DNA from: Micavibrio sp. UBA1672
GTDB taxonomy: Bacteria > Pseudomonadota > Alphaproteobacteria > Micavibrionales > Micavibrionaceae
Direction of reading: 5' to 3'
Assembly: GCA_002320665.1 (NCBI GenBank)
Contig: DCKO01000125.1
Location: forward strand, 1 to 40,767
DNA length: 40,767 nucleotides
In this document: in pieces, positions 1 through 7,740 of the stretch
Layout: every line of letters starts with the position of its first letter
Numbering within the stretch: position 1 is the stretch's first letter
Position numbers and translations under genes: made by a program
Notes under the pieces: model-generated
What the model saw: the letters and a program-made list of their open reading frames with translations, nothing else
Told to the model about the DNA's origin: nothing
Databases searched by the model: none

Positions 1-352
1 CGCCGAGTATATCGCCCCGCGCATGGTTCTGGTCGCCGACGCCGCGCATGGCATTCACCCGATCGCCGGACAAGGCTTGAACCTTGGTTTTCGGGATATC
101 GGGGAATTAGGCAATCTTTTGAAAAACGCCTACGAACAAGGACTTGATCCCGCTGATCCTGATCTCTTGGAAACCTATCAGCGCCGCCGCCGCCCTGATA
201 ATATGGCCATGATTGCGGTCACTGACGGGCTAGTCTATTTATTTTCAAATAACATTCCGCCCATAAAATTCCTGCGCCGTCATGGCCTCAAAGCCGTTTC
301 ACGTCTTGGCGCTGCAAAGCAATTTTTCATGCGCCGCGCTATGGGGGAGTAA
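1..352 (+). CDS. UbiH/UbiF-family FAD-dependent hydroxylase, 3' part
   Basis: The gene enters from the left edge; the open frame starts at base 2 and 116 residues are visible. It carries the second FAD-binding motif of class A flavoprotein monooxygenases, VADAAHGIHPIAGQGLNLGF, in the form typical of ubiquinone-biosynthesis hydroxylases (UbiH/UbiF/VisC/Coq6). Family knowledge: these enzymes hydroxylate the benzoquinol ring at the inner membrane using FAD and NAD(P)H. A positively charged tail rich in Arg and Phe follows the motif and fits the usual C-terminal helix. The TAA stop at 350-352 directly abuts the stop of the convergent gene at 353. Which ring position is modified cannot be decided, because the N-terminal two thirds lie outside the window. 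Confidence 0.88.
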   Translation, partial: AEYIAPRMVLVADAAHGIHPIAGQGLNLGFRDIGELGNLLKNAYEQGLDPADPDLLETYQRRRRPDNMAMIAVTDGLVYLFSNNIPPIKFLRRHGLKAVSRLGAAKQFFMRRAMGE

Positions 353-1177
353 TCACTCTTCTTCCGAAGAAAACAGACCTTTCAGAGCCTCAACACCGGA
401 CCCAACGCCTTCTTTGAGATCTTTAACATCCTCATCATAGGCTTTCTTGAGGTTTTTCTTGAATACCTCGACAGTACTAACGCCGATCTCATTCAAGGCA
501 TCAAGCGATAACCCCTCAAGGAAACCTGCATGATTGGCAGCTTCATTTAATTCGACAATTACAGCCGCCAAGACTTGCTCTATGGCCTCACGCGCAACAA
601 TACCGTTTTCCTTCTCGCCAACGCCCTGCACATGAATATCCGGCACAGTAATATAAGCAAGATCCTTATTGATCAGGGTCACAGACGGATTAAGCTGTGC
701 CTTGCGGACATAAACATCGCGGATAATCACTTTCATATCCGTCTTGGGCTTGGCCTGTTCCTGCGGCGTTGTTTGGGCGATATTCTTCTTGATATCACCC
801 AGATTTGTGCCGCCCTGCTTGACCTCCAGATTAACATTGGTTTCATGAACCTCAACACGGTCGAATAAGAGTAAATCACTCCCCAAGCTTTCCGCAGCAA
901 TCACAATAGATTTGATCTTGATTGCTTCAGGCCGCTTATAGCCCTGAGGATTACCAATGCGAATATCACTGACCGTGACTTTCTTTTCTTCTATGACCAC
1001 ATCAATATCACCAATCGTGACATCCACCCCCAAAGCCCTACTGCCGACATCCTCAATCAGTGGCTTTAGGAACTCATTCATGTTCACATAGACATAAACA
1101 GTCACACCAATGATAATAAAAACAAAGGCACTCAAGAGCAGTAAGCTCGCTTTGGCAGTTTTCTTAACAGCGGACAT
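353..1177 (-). CDS. AsmA-like membrane-anchored periplasmic protein
   Basis: 274 residues. A short cytoplasmic N-terminus is followed by one membrane segment (about residues 11-31). The periplasmic part alternates short beta-like stretches (DVTIGDIDVVIEEKKVTVSD, then IRIGNPQGY), as seen at the N-terminus of AsmA/DUF748-type proteins. Family knowledge: AsmA-like proteins are envelope proteins linked to lipid transport or outer-membrane homeostasis, usually much longer than this one, so this is a short member. The C-terminal third is helical and charged. It starts 15 nt after the thioredoxin stop, so the two are probably co-transcribed. No specific function is claimed. Confidence 0.7.
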   Translation of the reverse strand: MSAVKKTAKASLLLLSAFVFIIIGVTVYVYVNMNEFLKPLIEDVGSRALGVDVTIGDIDVVIEEKKVTVSDIRIGNPQGYKRPEAIKIKSIVIAAESLGSDLLLFDRVEVHETNVNLEVKQGGTNLGDIKKNIAQTTPQEQAKPKTDMKVIIRDVYVRKAQLNPSVTLINKDLAYITVPDIHVQGVGEKENGIVAREAIEQVLAAVIVELNEAANHAGFLEGLSLDALNEIGVSTVEVFKKNLKKAYDEDVKDLKEGVGSGVEALKGLFSSEEE

Positions 1178-1192
1178 AGAAGATGGCTTTCC

Positions 1193-1513
1193 TTATGTGT
1201 TTTCAGAAAGCCAATCGGCAAGCTGGGATTTCGGCATACCGCCAACACGTGTGTCAACGACCTTCCCGCCTTTGAACAGCATCAAAGTCGGCACGCCGCG
1301 CAAACCATATTTCGTAGGTGTTTCGGGAGATTCTTCAATATTAACCTTAACAACTTTGACCTTATCACCCATTTCCTCGGCGATTTCCTCAATTGTCGGC
1401 ATCAAAGCCTTACACGGGCCACACCATTCCGCCCAGAAATCCACCAGAACAGGCACATCGGCGCTCACCACTTCATTTTCGAAATCTTCATCCGTAACAG
1501 GCTTCACAGACAT
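1193..1513 (-). CDS. trxA: thioredoxin
   Basis: 106 residues, the normal length for a single-domain thioredoxin. The redox motif WCGPCK is present (Cys31 and Cys34), with the preceding VDFWAEW strand and the cis-proline loop GVPTLMLF near residue 75. It reduces cytoplasmic protein disulfides and is itself reduced by thioredoxin reductase (family knowledge). An AAGGA ribosome site lies a few bases before the ATG at 1513. The gene follows the pilus cluster after a 117-nt gap holding an inverted repeat, so it probably has its own promoter, and it continues into the AsmA-like gene. Confidence 0.97.
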   Translation of the reverse strand: MSVKPVTDEDFENEVVSADVPVLVDFWAEWCGPCKALMPTIEEIAEEMGDKVKVVKVNIEESPETPTKYGLRGVPTLMLFKGGKVVDTRVGGMPKSQLADWLSENT

Positions 1514-1534
1514 ATTCTCAATCCTTTTTCTACT

Positions 1535-1567
1535 TATGATTCATAACTGGATTAGGATTGAATCATA
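1535..1567. promoter_or_regulatory. 9-bp inverted repeat with two GANTC sites upstream of trxA
   Basis: TATGATTCA at 1535-1543 and TGAATCATA at 1559-1567 are exact reverse complements separated by 15 bases. They end about 20 bases upstream of the trxA start. Each arm contains a GANTC pentamer (GATTC and GAATC), the CcrM methylation target of alphaproteobacteria. It could be an operator or a short RNA hairpin; no T-run follows, so a terminator is unlikely. The regulatory role is inferred. Confidence 0.35.
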
Positions 1568-1630
1568 TGAGACAAAGGTCAAGTATTTTACATCAACAAT
1601 ACAGCTGTTTTTAAAACCGGTTCTGCCAGA

Positions 1631-2353
1631 TTACGGACAAGCAGCTTCCTCACCATCGGAATCCCCGTTAAACACCGCCGAAGGTTTGGTTGTAATGCGC
1701 ACACGAAAACAAGTATACCCGTTTGTGCATGTTGTCTCGGCGTTACTATCCAGATTAATAGCGCCGCTAGTGGCATCAACGATATCGGTTTCACACTCCC
1801 CGTATTCATCATCCAGCTTTTGCAAACTTGTCGCTAGAAAAGCATCGCTTTTATTCGTCTTCGTCCAGAAAAATACGCCATCTTCGCCGTTATAATATTC
1901 CCAATCATCAAAAAGATCAGGCGGCGCTGGCAAGAATTTCCCCGATGTTGAACCAAAGATCTTCACGTGATTTTCATCATTCCCGCCGGGATTTCCAGGA
2001 CAGCGTATATCTTTCACCAGTCTTCCGGCAGTCGGTCCAATGGTTGCCGTATTATAATGTGTAGAATTTGGCTTGATTGGATAATTACGGCGCGCGTTCG
2101 GATCACTACCCCCACCCGAGATATCGATGCTTGTATCACCCTTTTTATAGACAATCCTACATTCCTGCACAGCTGACTGAATCAGGCTGATCTGGTTATT
2201 CAGCATCGTCATGGTCCGAAAACCACTTTGTGAGGATGTTTGCTGGCTAGAAGAACCCATAAAAGATAATGTCAAAGCGGCCAAAAGCGCAATAGCGATC
2301 AGGATATAAACCAGAGCGCTACCTTGTTCTTGCTTTTGTGCTGTTTTTAGCAA
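1631..2353 (-). CDS. pilin-like (pseudopilin) protein 2
   Basis: 240 residues from a TTG at 2353. I prefer this start over the TTG at 2383, because AGGA at 2361-2364 sits exactly 7 nt upstream and yields a compact prepilin leader, MLKTAQKQEQG, before the hydrophobic helix SALVYILIAIALLAALTLSF. The Gly before the helix fits the prepilin peptidase site. Position +5 is Tyr rather than the Glu of major pilins, as in GspK-like minor pseudopilins. The rest is a soluble domain of unknown fold containing GISGG-like and Asn/Gly-rich loops and several Cys. It is last in the pilus gene series and follows the other pilin-like gene by 19 nt. Confidence 0.72.
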   Translation of the reverse strand: MLKTAQKQEQGSALVYILIAIALLAALTLSFMGSSSQQTSSQSGFRTMTMLNNQISLIQSAVQECRIVYKKGDTSIDISGGGSDPNARRNYPIKPNSTHYNTATIGPTAGRLVKDIRCPGNPGGNDENHVKIFGSTSGKFLPAPPDLFDDWEYYNGEDGVFFWTKTNKSDAFLATSLQKLDDEYGECETDIVDATSGAINLDSNAETTCTNGYTCFRVRITTKPSAVFNGDSDGEEAACP

Positions 2354-2372
2354 ATCAATGTCCTGCTTTCTA

Positions 2373-3059
2373 TTATCTGTCAATCACGACATGAAAATAG
2401 ACATAATCTCCCCCGCCACCACCATTTTGGAAGCACCCGAAGGGCTGACCATCAAATGTACCGGAACCATCATCAATATCGGGAACATCGGCCGTTGGCA
2501 ATGTATAATCAGTCGTCCCGTCATCATACATACGATCATTATACTGCGCGGAGCGATCCGCATTCAAAACAGGAATACCGGATATGCCGTATTTCTCATT
2601 AACCTTCGTGCAAATCGAAGATTTAATACCCGCCAGAAAAGCAATAAGCTCATTACCGCCAGCGCCACCCGTTCCAATATCCGGTACTTCAAGCTCTCCG
2701 TTAAATGTCCAGTCACCCGCAGAGCCGGAAACCATTATATTTGCGGGAGCACGAACATAGGTTGCTCCGCCACCGGCAGGATGAAAAACACCCAAAGACG
2801 TTGAATCCAAGTCGGTAAATTCCGATGGTCTGTTAAATCGTATCTCGGAAATAGCCGTGCCCCCAATTATCATTTTCATGATGGCTGTATTAATGGATGC
2901 TGGGTATTGTGTAATCTGCGCACTTTCGATCAATGTCGTTTCGCTGCTTGCCCCACCTCCGGCATTACGTGTTGATGAAGTCACAGCATAAGATAGCGCC
3001 GCAAACAACGCGACTGCGATCAAAATCAGAAATAAGACATTTCCCTGTTCATCTTTCAT
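2373..3059 (-). CDS. pilin-like (pseudopilin) protein 1
   Basis: 228 residues. The 6-residue leader MKDEQG is followed by a hydrophobic helix NVLFLILIAVALFAALSYAV, consistent with cleavage after Gly by prepilin peptidase and assembly as a pilus or pseudopilus subunit. Residue +5 is Leu, not Glu. The body is Gly-rich (GGGGGDYVYFHV near the end) with one Cys pair region (SSICTKV, FGCFQ). AAAGG lies about 9 nt before the ATG. It follows the assembly protein gene by 71 nt and precedes the second pilin-like gene. Family membership rests on the N-terminal signal only; the soluble domain is not recognised. Confidence 0.75.
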   Translation of the reverse strand: MKDEQGNVLFLILIAVALFAALSYAVTSSTRNAGGGASSETTLIESAQITQYPASINTAIMKMIIGGTAISEIRFNRPSEFTDLDSTSLGVFHPAGGGATYVRAPANIMVSGSAGDWTFNGELEVPDIGTGGAGGNELIAFLAGIKSSICTKVNEKYGISGIPVLNADRSAQYNDRMYDDGTTDYTLPTADVPDIDDGSGTFDGQPFGCFQNGGGGGDYVYFHVVIDR

Positions 3060-3130
3060 AATGGCTGCCTTTTTATTCTTAACTCATTCATTATATTAAT
3101 ATTTATGTCTTTTTATTATGTTATTCAGGC

Positions 3131-3667
3131 TCAGTCCACCGAAATCCTATTTATTTTCAGAGCAGCACCAAGCGGATATTGCTTACATTCTTTTCCAACG
3201 CATAAACGATCAACATTAACGCGCCAGCCACTGCCCCCATTTTGTACATGGCCTATTGCTTCTCTGAATTCACCGAATTGGGACGTAGACTTTGCCCTAA
3301 TAACAATATTTGACGAATTACCTTTTATTTCAAGTCCTTTATACGTTTCTTGCAATTCTTCCACAAACGAGACCACTTGCTGAGCATCCACAGGTGTGTC
3401 CTTAACGGCTGGAACGTTCGGCACAAGCGCAGCCGATTCCTCGCGCTCTCTGGCAAGTTCTGAAAACTCCTGAATCTTCACCGTCGTAAACAGCCCTAAA
3501 CCAGCCGCAGCAGCCCATATTATACCGGCAATAATCAAGAGCATCTTATTCGTATTTTGCGGTAATTTCTCAAGAAAATGGTTTAGATCATCCATAGCCT
3601 TAGGGTCGGCGTAACGCTTGAGTGACCGCCAATCAAAATTCTGAAACTTTTTCATATCCATCTTCAT
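3131..3667 (-). CDS. bitopic pilus assembly protein (GspM/PilO-like topology)
   Basis: 178 residues. A cytoplasmic N-terminus of about 40 residues is followed by one membrane helix (about 42-62), a charged coiled segment (EFSELAREREES) and a small periplasmic alpha/beta domain (about 95-178) containing two Cys (RLCVGKECKQY) that may form a disulfide. This is the layout of the small alignment proteins of type IV pili and type II secretion (PilO, GspM, TcpD-type). Sequence identity is too low for me to name the family. It lies between the larger GspL-like gene (15-nt gap) and the pilin-like genes, which supports a role in the inner-membrane alignment complex. Confidence 0.6.
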   Translation of the reverse strand: MKMDMKKFQNFDWRSLKRYADPKAMDDLNHFLEKLPQNTNKMLLIIAGIIWAAAAGLGLFTTVKIQEFSELAREREESAALVPNVPAVKDTPVDAQQVVSFVEELQETYKGLEIKGNSSNIVIRAKSTSQFGEFREAIGHVQNGGSGWRVNVDRLCVGKECKQYPLGAALKINRISVD

Positions 3668-3682
3668 AATATCACACCCATT

Positions 3683-4669
3683 TTACCGTTTCCCCAATAT
3701 ACGGACCTGATCACCCTCTTCACGCCGGATGACCTTTGAACCATTATTGGCTTTTGTTACATTATCGGCAAAGGCTTGGGGCACAATGGCTTCCCATTCG
3801 ACTTGTCTGCCATGGACCTCATAGCGCACCAGATAACCATTTGATAAAGCCAGACTATCAAGTAATTTTTGAATACGCACCATATGGCGGATTGTATCAC
3901 TCTGCATAACATTAGCTGCATTCTTCAATAAATCAGAAGCAGCCTGATTAGATTGCTTTTTTATCTCGGATAGATCACTTTTGACATAACCAATAGAAAC
4001 GAGATTTACAAGCAAGATCAACGCCGCCAGAATATTCACAAAAAGACCGGAAAAGATCAGCATGCGTACTATACCACGCGATAATTTTTCCGTCCGCAGC
4101 GTCTTATTCTTCCATGGCACAATGTCGGCTACGCTTGGGTTAATCGTCACAAAATTAGCATCCATACTTTGAACACGTGGCAAAATCGTACGCGAAGCCC
4201 CGACATAAATTTGCATACGATGCGTTTCAGGATCCCAGCGCAACGCCGAAGCAATACCTTCTTGCTCATAAAGATAAACTGTTTCCTTATCCCAATGCTC
4301 GCTTTTCCCGGGCAAAGCCGCCGCCAGAGGACACCAGCTATTTGGATTTGAGGCAAAAGCCGAAGATGGACACGCCAGATACCATATTTTTTTACCCTCC
4401 ACAGAATAAGTATAATGCACTTTTTCAGTACCGCAAGCCTGTGACGCCGCATTCCAGACGGTTTCATCTTCATTTCCCGGAATATGCGGCACAGAACCAC
4501 CAATAAGATCTTGTGGCAAATATGGCGATAAATCTGCGATGAATTCCTTGGTTTCACCTGCCATCATATCGGCCATACCCGCACTAGGTTTAGCCCCTGA
4601 CGATCTTTGTTCCTGCTCTTGCTTTAAACCAGTCTCATCCATATTCCCACGTCCAGTCATAGACATCAT
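3683..4669 (-). CDS. bitopic pilus assembly protein (GspL/PilO-like topology)
   Basis: 328 residues. A long cytoplasmic region (about 1-199) holds beta-rich stretches such as KVHYTYSVEGKKIWYLACP. One membrane helix follows at about 200-228, then a coiled region and a small periplasmic domain (about 265-328). The order soluble domain-helix-periplasmic domain matches GspL and the PilO protein of type IVb systems, which link the motor ATPase to the periplasmic alignment complex. Its start overlaps the stop of the platform gene in a TAATG arrangement (shared base 4669), indicating translational coupling. The assignment is by topology and position, not by a recognised motif. Confidence 0.6.
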   Translation of the reverse strand: MMSMTGRGNMDETGLKQEQEQRSSGAKPSAGMADMMAGETKEFIADLSPYLPQDLIGGSVPHIPGNEDETVWNAASQACGTEKVHYTYSVEGKKIWYLACPSSAFASNPNSWCPLAAALPGKSEHWDKETVYLYEQEGIASALRWDPETHRMQIYVGASRTILPRVQSMDANFVTINPSVADIVPWKNKTLRTEKLSRGIVRMLIFSGLFVNILAALILLVNLVSIGYVKSDLSEIKKQSNQAASDLLKNAANVMQSDTIRHMVRIQKLLDSLALSNGYLVRYEVHGRQVEWEAIVPQAFADNVTKANNGSKVIRREEGDQVRILGKR

Positions 4670-5889
4670 TATAGCGCTCCTTGCATCAATCCGCCCATCA
4701 TGGAGTCCATGCTCATATTCATGACGGTCAGCGCGTAAATCGCACTACCAAATGCTATTGCCAAAAACACGCCTGTCAGCAAGAATGCAATCCAGACAAT
4801 CAACTTGTGCTTTGTTTTCGCAGATGCAGAACGCATCTCGGCAATAGACTCCATTACTGTAGCAACTTGGCCAAGATCGGACAAGCCCGCAATTTCCAGA
4901 CGTTCGCTTCGCGTCAAGGGTGCACGGTCAAGGGCTGGCCCTAATCCGACGCCACGTCCCAGATTATAGGATGCCTCTTCCCAATATGCGGCCACATCGG
5001 GCGCCGAAGACGCATCGGCTGATTGCTTTAACGTATCATCAATGGGCACTTTACCACGAAGCATCCGCGCCGCCGCTAACATAGAATCGGCAAAGGCCAA
5101 GTCTCTCAGATAAGCACCAATGAGTGGTATTTTCCTTACAATTTTAGCGGTTGGCCAGTCTTTCTTGCCCCTATTCCACCAAAAGGAAAAAACACACCAC
5201 GCCAGAAAAACCCCGAATGCCACAGAGGACCAGATCAGAATATCCCAAGTCAATTCAAGATTATTCACAACAAAATCGAAGCGTTCTTTCTCTTTGGCAT
5301 CTGATGGTGGATTTTCACGAAACCAACCCAAAACCATATCCTTACCCGCCCAAAGCGAGGTCACAATCGAAAACACGTCAAAGCCTAACCAAGACATCGT
5401 CCCGACAATCGCCCGCGTATTTTTACGCTTTTGTGTAATAGATTGGATGGCATGCGGAATCCCCTCTGCCAAGCGGTTTGCCCGCTCACTACCAGCCAGA
5501 ATAGCCAATGTACCATGATCAAAAATATTCAGCGCCTTAAGCGCATCAATCACGCCCAGCCCCCGCGCCAGAGCTTCCCGAGCAGGGGCAAGGATATTTT
5601 GGCGTCTTGGGTTGGTTTCTGCCTGAATAATTTTCCACAAGGCCACACCCGGTGATGTCGATGTTGATCTGAACTGAATACCACGTAAAAGCTGGACCTG
5701 CCACCAAGTCGAACGCGCCAAAAGGCGCTCTAGGGGCGATCTTGAATGCGGCCTGATCTTAAGAGCATATCCGCCTTTTTTTACGATTGCTGCGCGTACA
5801 TCATCAACAGTCGGCAAGTAGAAAGACTCCGTAACCCGCTTGGGACCGGAGGTCGTTTCATAGGCGATATCTGCAACCCATTGCTGCAT
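4669..5889 (-). CDS. GspF/PilC-type inner-membrane platform protein
   Basis: 406 residues from the ATG at 5889, which has AAGGA 8 nt upstream; an upstream TTG extension is less likely. Three strongly hydrophobic segments lie at about 170-185, 220-245 and 370-398. They separate two related cytoplasmic domains, the T2SSF arrangement. Family knowledge: this polytopic protein sits in the inner membrane above the hexameric ATPase and passes its movement to the pilus base. It is placed directly after the GspE-type gene (36-nt gap) and is coupled to the next gene, as expected in type IVb pilus operons. Confidence 0.85.
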   Translation of the reverse strand: MQQWVADIAYETTSGPKRVTESFYLPTVDDVRAAIVKKGGYALKIRPHSRSPLERLLARSTWWQVQLLRGIQFRSTSTSPGVALWKIIQAETNPRRQNILAPAREALARGLGVIDALKALNIFDHGTLAILAGSERANRLAEGIPHAIQSITQKRKNTRAIVGTMSWLGFDVFSIVTSLWAGKDMVLGWFRENPPSDAKEKERFDFVVNNLELTWDILIWSSVAFGVFLAWCVFSFWWNRGKKDWPTAKIVRKIPLIGAYLRDLAFADSMLAAARMLRGKVPIDDTLKQSADASSAPDVAAYWEEASYNLGRGVGLGPALDRAPLTRSERLEIAGLSDLGQVATVMESIAEMRSASAKTKHKLIVWIAFLLTGVFLAIAFGSAIYALTVMNMSMDSMMGGLMQGAL

Positions 5890-5925
5890 CAATAAAATCC
5901 TTAAAATTAGCAAATATACGCAGTG

Positions 5926-7692
5926 TCATTCTTCAAGATAAGTAACGGCCGCCCTAGGATCGACAAGCCCTGAAACAACCAGATCAACAAGACCTTCGCG
6001 GCGTGTATGGACAACCACACCTTCTTCCTTGGTTATATTATTCACATTACTTATTAAAGCTTCGTAAATGTGGTTACGCTGCGCCGGACCTAATGTAATT
6101 AAAAGCGCATCCAGCAACAAAGTACGGCCCGCAATCCCTGTTCTGTTACACAAATCACAGCCACTTGTGTTGTGTTTACTGACGATTGTATCCGGCCCAA
6201 TCTCCAGATAATGCATATCTTCTTCTTTTAGAACGTTTTTAACTTCGGTTTTATGCGCGCAACCCTGACAGAGCGTCCGCACCAAACGCTGGTTCAAAAT
6301 AGCCCCCACTTGCTGGGCCAACGTATAGGTAGAAGCCCGCTCACGCTCGGCCGGCATCAAGGAACGCATCCGCTCGAATGTCTGGAGCGCCGAGTCCGCG
6401 TGAACTGTTGAAATCACCGTATGACCGGATTCCGCCGCCCGCAGCGCCGTTTCAACCGTATCAGCATCCCGCATCTCCCCAACCACGATATAATCGGGAT
6501 CGTGACGCATAGCAGCCCTGATCAGATCGGCAAAACTACCGCCTTCCATATCAGGCCTAACTTGCCACTGCGTCGCATAACGCAATTCATATTCAATAGG
6601 ATCTTCAATCGTCAAAACATGTTTGCGGCGGCGATCAATTTCTTGCACACACGCATACATGGTTGTCGTCTTACCGGAACCAGTCGGACCAGAAAGCAAG
6701 ATAAGACCGCCTCCACCTTTAATTTCGGGTGAAAGCAGCTTGGAAAGGTAATCAGCCACATCTTCATGACGACGTAAAAGCTCGTCGAAACCTTTCAGCG
6801 CCGCACGGTCCAGAAGACGCAAAGTCAATTTCTCGCCATCTTGCGCCTGCGGACCAGCCGCCACACGAACATCAATCGTACGACCCTGCCACTGAAAGCT
6901 AAAACGACCATCTTTCGGTGTTGTTCTATCCCCGAAGTTAAGACCTGCATCCCGCTTCAAAAGAGTTGTTAAACGGGCCATAGCCTCCGCAGGCAGCAAA
7001 TGCATTGGCATCAAATCACCATCAATACGATATTGAATCCAGTTTGGTGCTTCGGGATTATTATCCTGTACCAAATGAATATCCGATGCACGCATCTGAA
7101 GTGCCTCGGCAAGCATATCCCGCTGGAACTGGTTCAATAACAAACCATTATCCGTATCCCCCAACCACAAGGCCAATGTCTTTTCGCATCGATCAGCAGA
7201 CAAATCCCGCACAGAGCGCAATGTGTCTGTTAATTCCTTTCTGTCCCAAACCTCAATTTCGATTTTCTCGATATGAAAACCGGAACGGCGCGTCGTCGAG
7301 ATCAAGCTATCAATTTGCTTGTCATTCATCTCATAAAGCGGCGCAATTCTTAAAATACCGTCTTTCAAACCTATAAGGTGTATACTTAAAGGCAACCATG
7401 CTTGCACAGGCAAGACAGCACGAAGCTGGTCTCCTGTAGCACGATCTTTAATACTTTCTTCTTCTAAATCCGAACTTTGCGTCGCCCCTGCCATATCCAG
7501 CAATTGCTCGGCAGAGCGTGAAACCCCTTGCTCCAGCATTAAGGCACGCTCTTTTTGCACCATATCAAGATAGCGTTCCCGCCCTTCTTTATTGCGCGTA
7601 CGGAAACGTTTTTGGGCTTTTGGATCGGTTACACCAGTATCCACGCCATCAGGCGCGTCCTGTCCACCATCATTGAAAACGTCGTCAACCAT
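5926..7692 (-). CDS. GspE/PilB-type pilus assembly ATPase
   Basis: 588 residues. The N-terminal N1E/MshEN-like region is followed by the type II/IV secretion ATPase core. Visible motifs are Walker A SGPTGSGKTTTMY (about 330-343), an Asp box before it, Walker B YIVVGEMRDADT, and the His box STVHADSA. A tetracysteine zinc motif, CQGC with CDLC, lies near residues 480-520 and is typical of extension ATPases (GspE, PilB, PilQ of type IVb) and usually lacking in retraction ATPases (PilT). It acts as a cytoplasmic hexamer powering pilin polymerisation. It sits between the Ig/PilP-like gene and the platform gene. No retraction ATPase is in the window. Confidence 0.94.
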   Translation of the reverse strand: MVDDVFNDGGQDAPDGVDTGVTDPKAQKRFRTRNKEGRERYLDMVQKERALMLEQGVSRSAEQLLDMAGATQSSDLEEESIKDRATGDQLRAVLPVQAWLPLSIHLIGLKDGILRIAPLYEMNDKQIDSLISTTRRSGFHIEKIEIEVWDRKELTDTLRSVRDLSADRCEKTLALWLGDTDNGLLLNQFQRDMLAEALQMRASDIHLVQDNNPEAPNWIQYRIDGDLMPMHLLPAEAMARLTTLLKRDAGLNFGDRTTPKDGRFSFQWQGRTIDVRVAAGPQAQDGEKLTLRLLDRAALKGFDELLRRHEDVADYLSKLLSPEIKGGGGLILLSGPTGSGKTTTMYACVQEIDRRRKHVLTIEDPIEYELRYATQWQVRPDMEGGSFADLIRAAMRHDPDYIVVGEMRDADTVETALRAAESGHTVISTVHADSALQTFERMRSLMPAERERASTYTLAQQVGAILNQRLVRTLCQGCAHKTEVKNVLKEEDMHYLEIGPDTIVSKHNTSGCDLCNRTGIAGRTLLLDALLITLGPAQRNHIYEALISNVNNITKEEGVVVHTRREGLVDLVVSGLVDPRAAVTYLEE

Positions 7693-7740
7693 TACAAAAC
7701 CTTAATCGAAATATAGAAATATCAACAAGATACGCAGATA

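Noticed and set aside
352..353. Directly abutting convergent stops as a fusion or frameshift
   Set aside because: TAA at 350-352 and the minus-strand TGA at 353-355 are both clean ends of intact frames. This is compact packing, not damage.
1960..1975. Second CACGTG-centred sequence (CTTCACGTGATT) as another parS
   Set aside because: Only 9 of the 14 core positions match, it is not palindromic beyond the centre, and it lies within a coding region.
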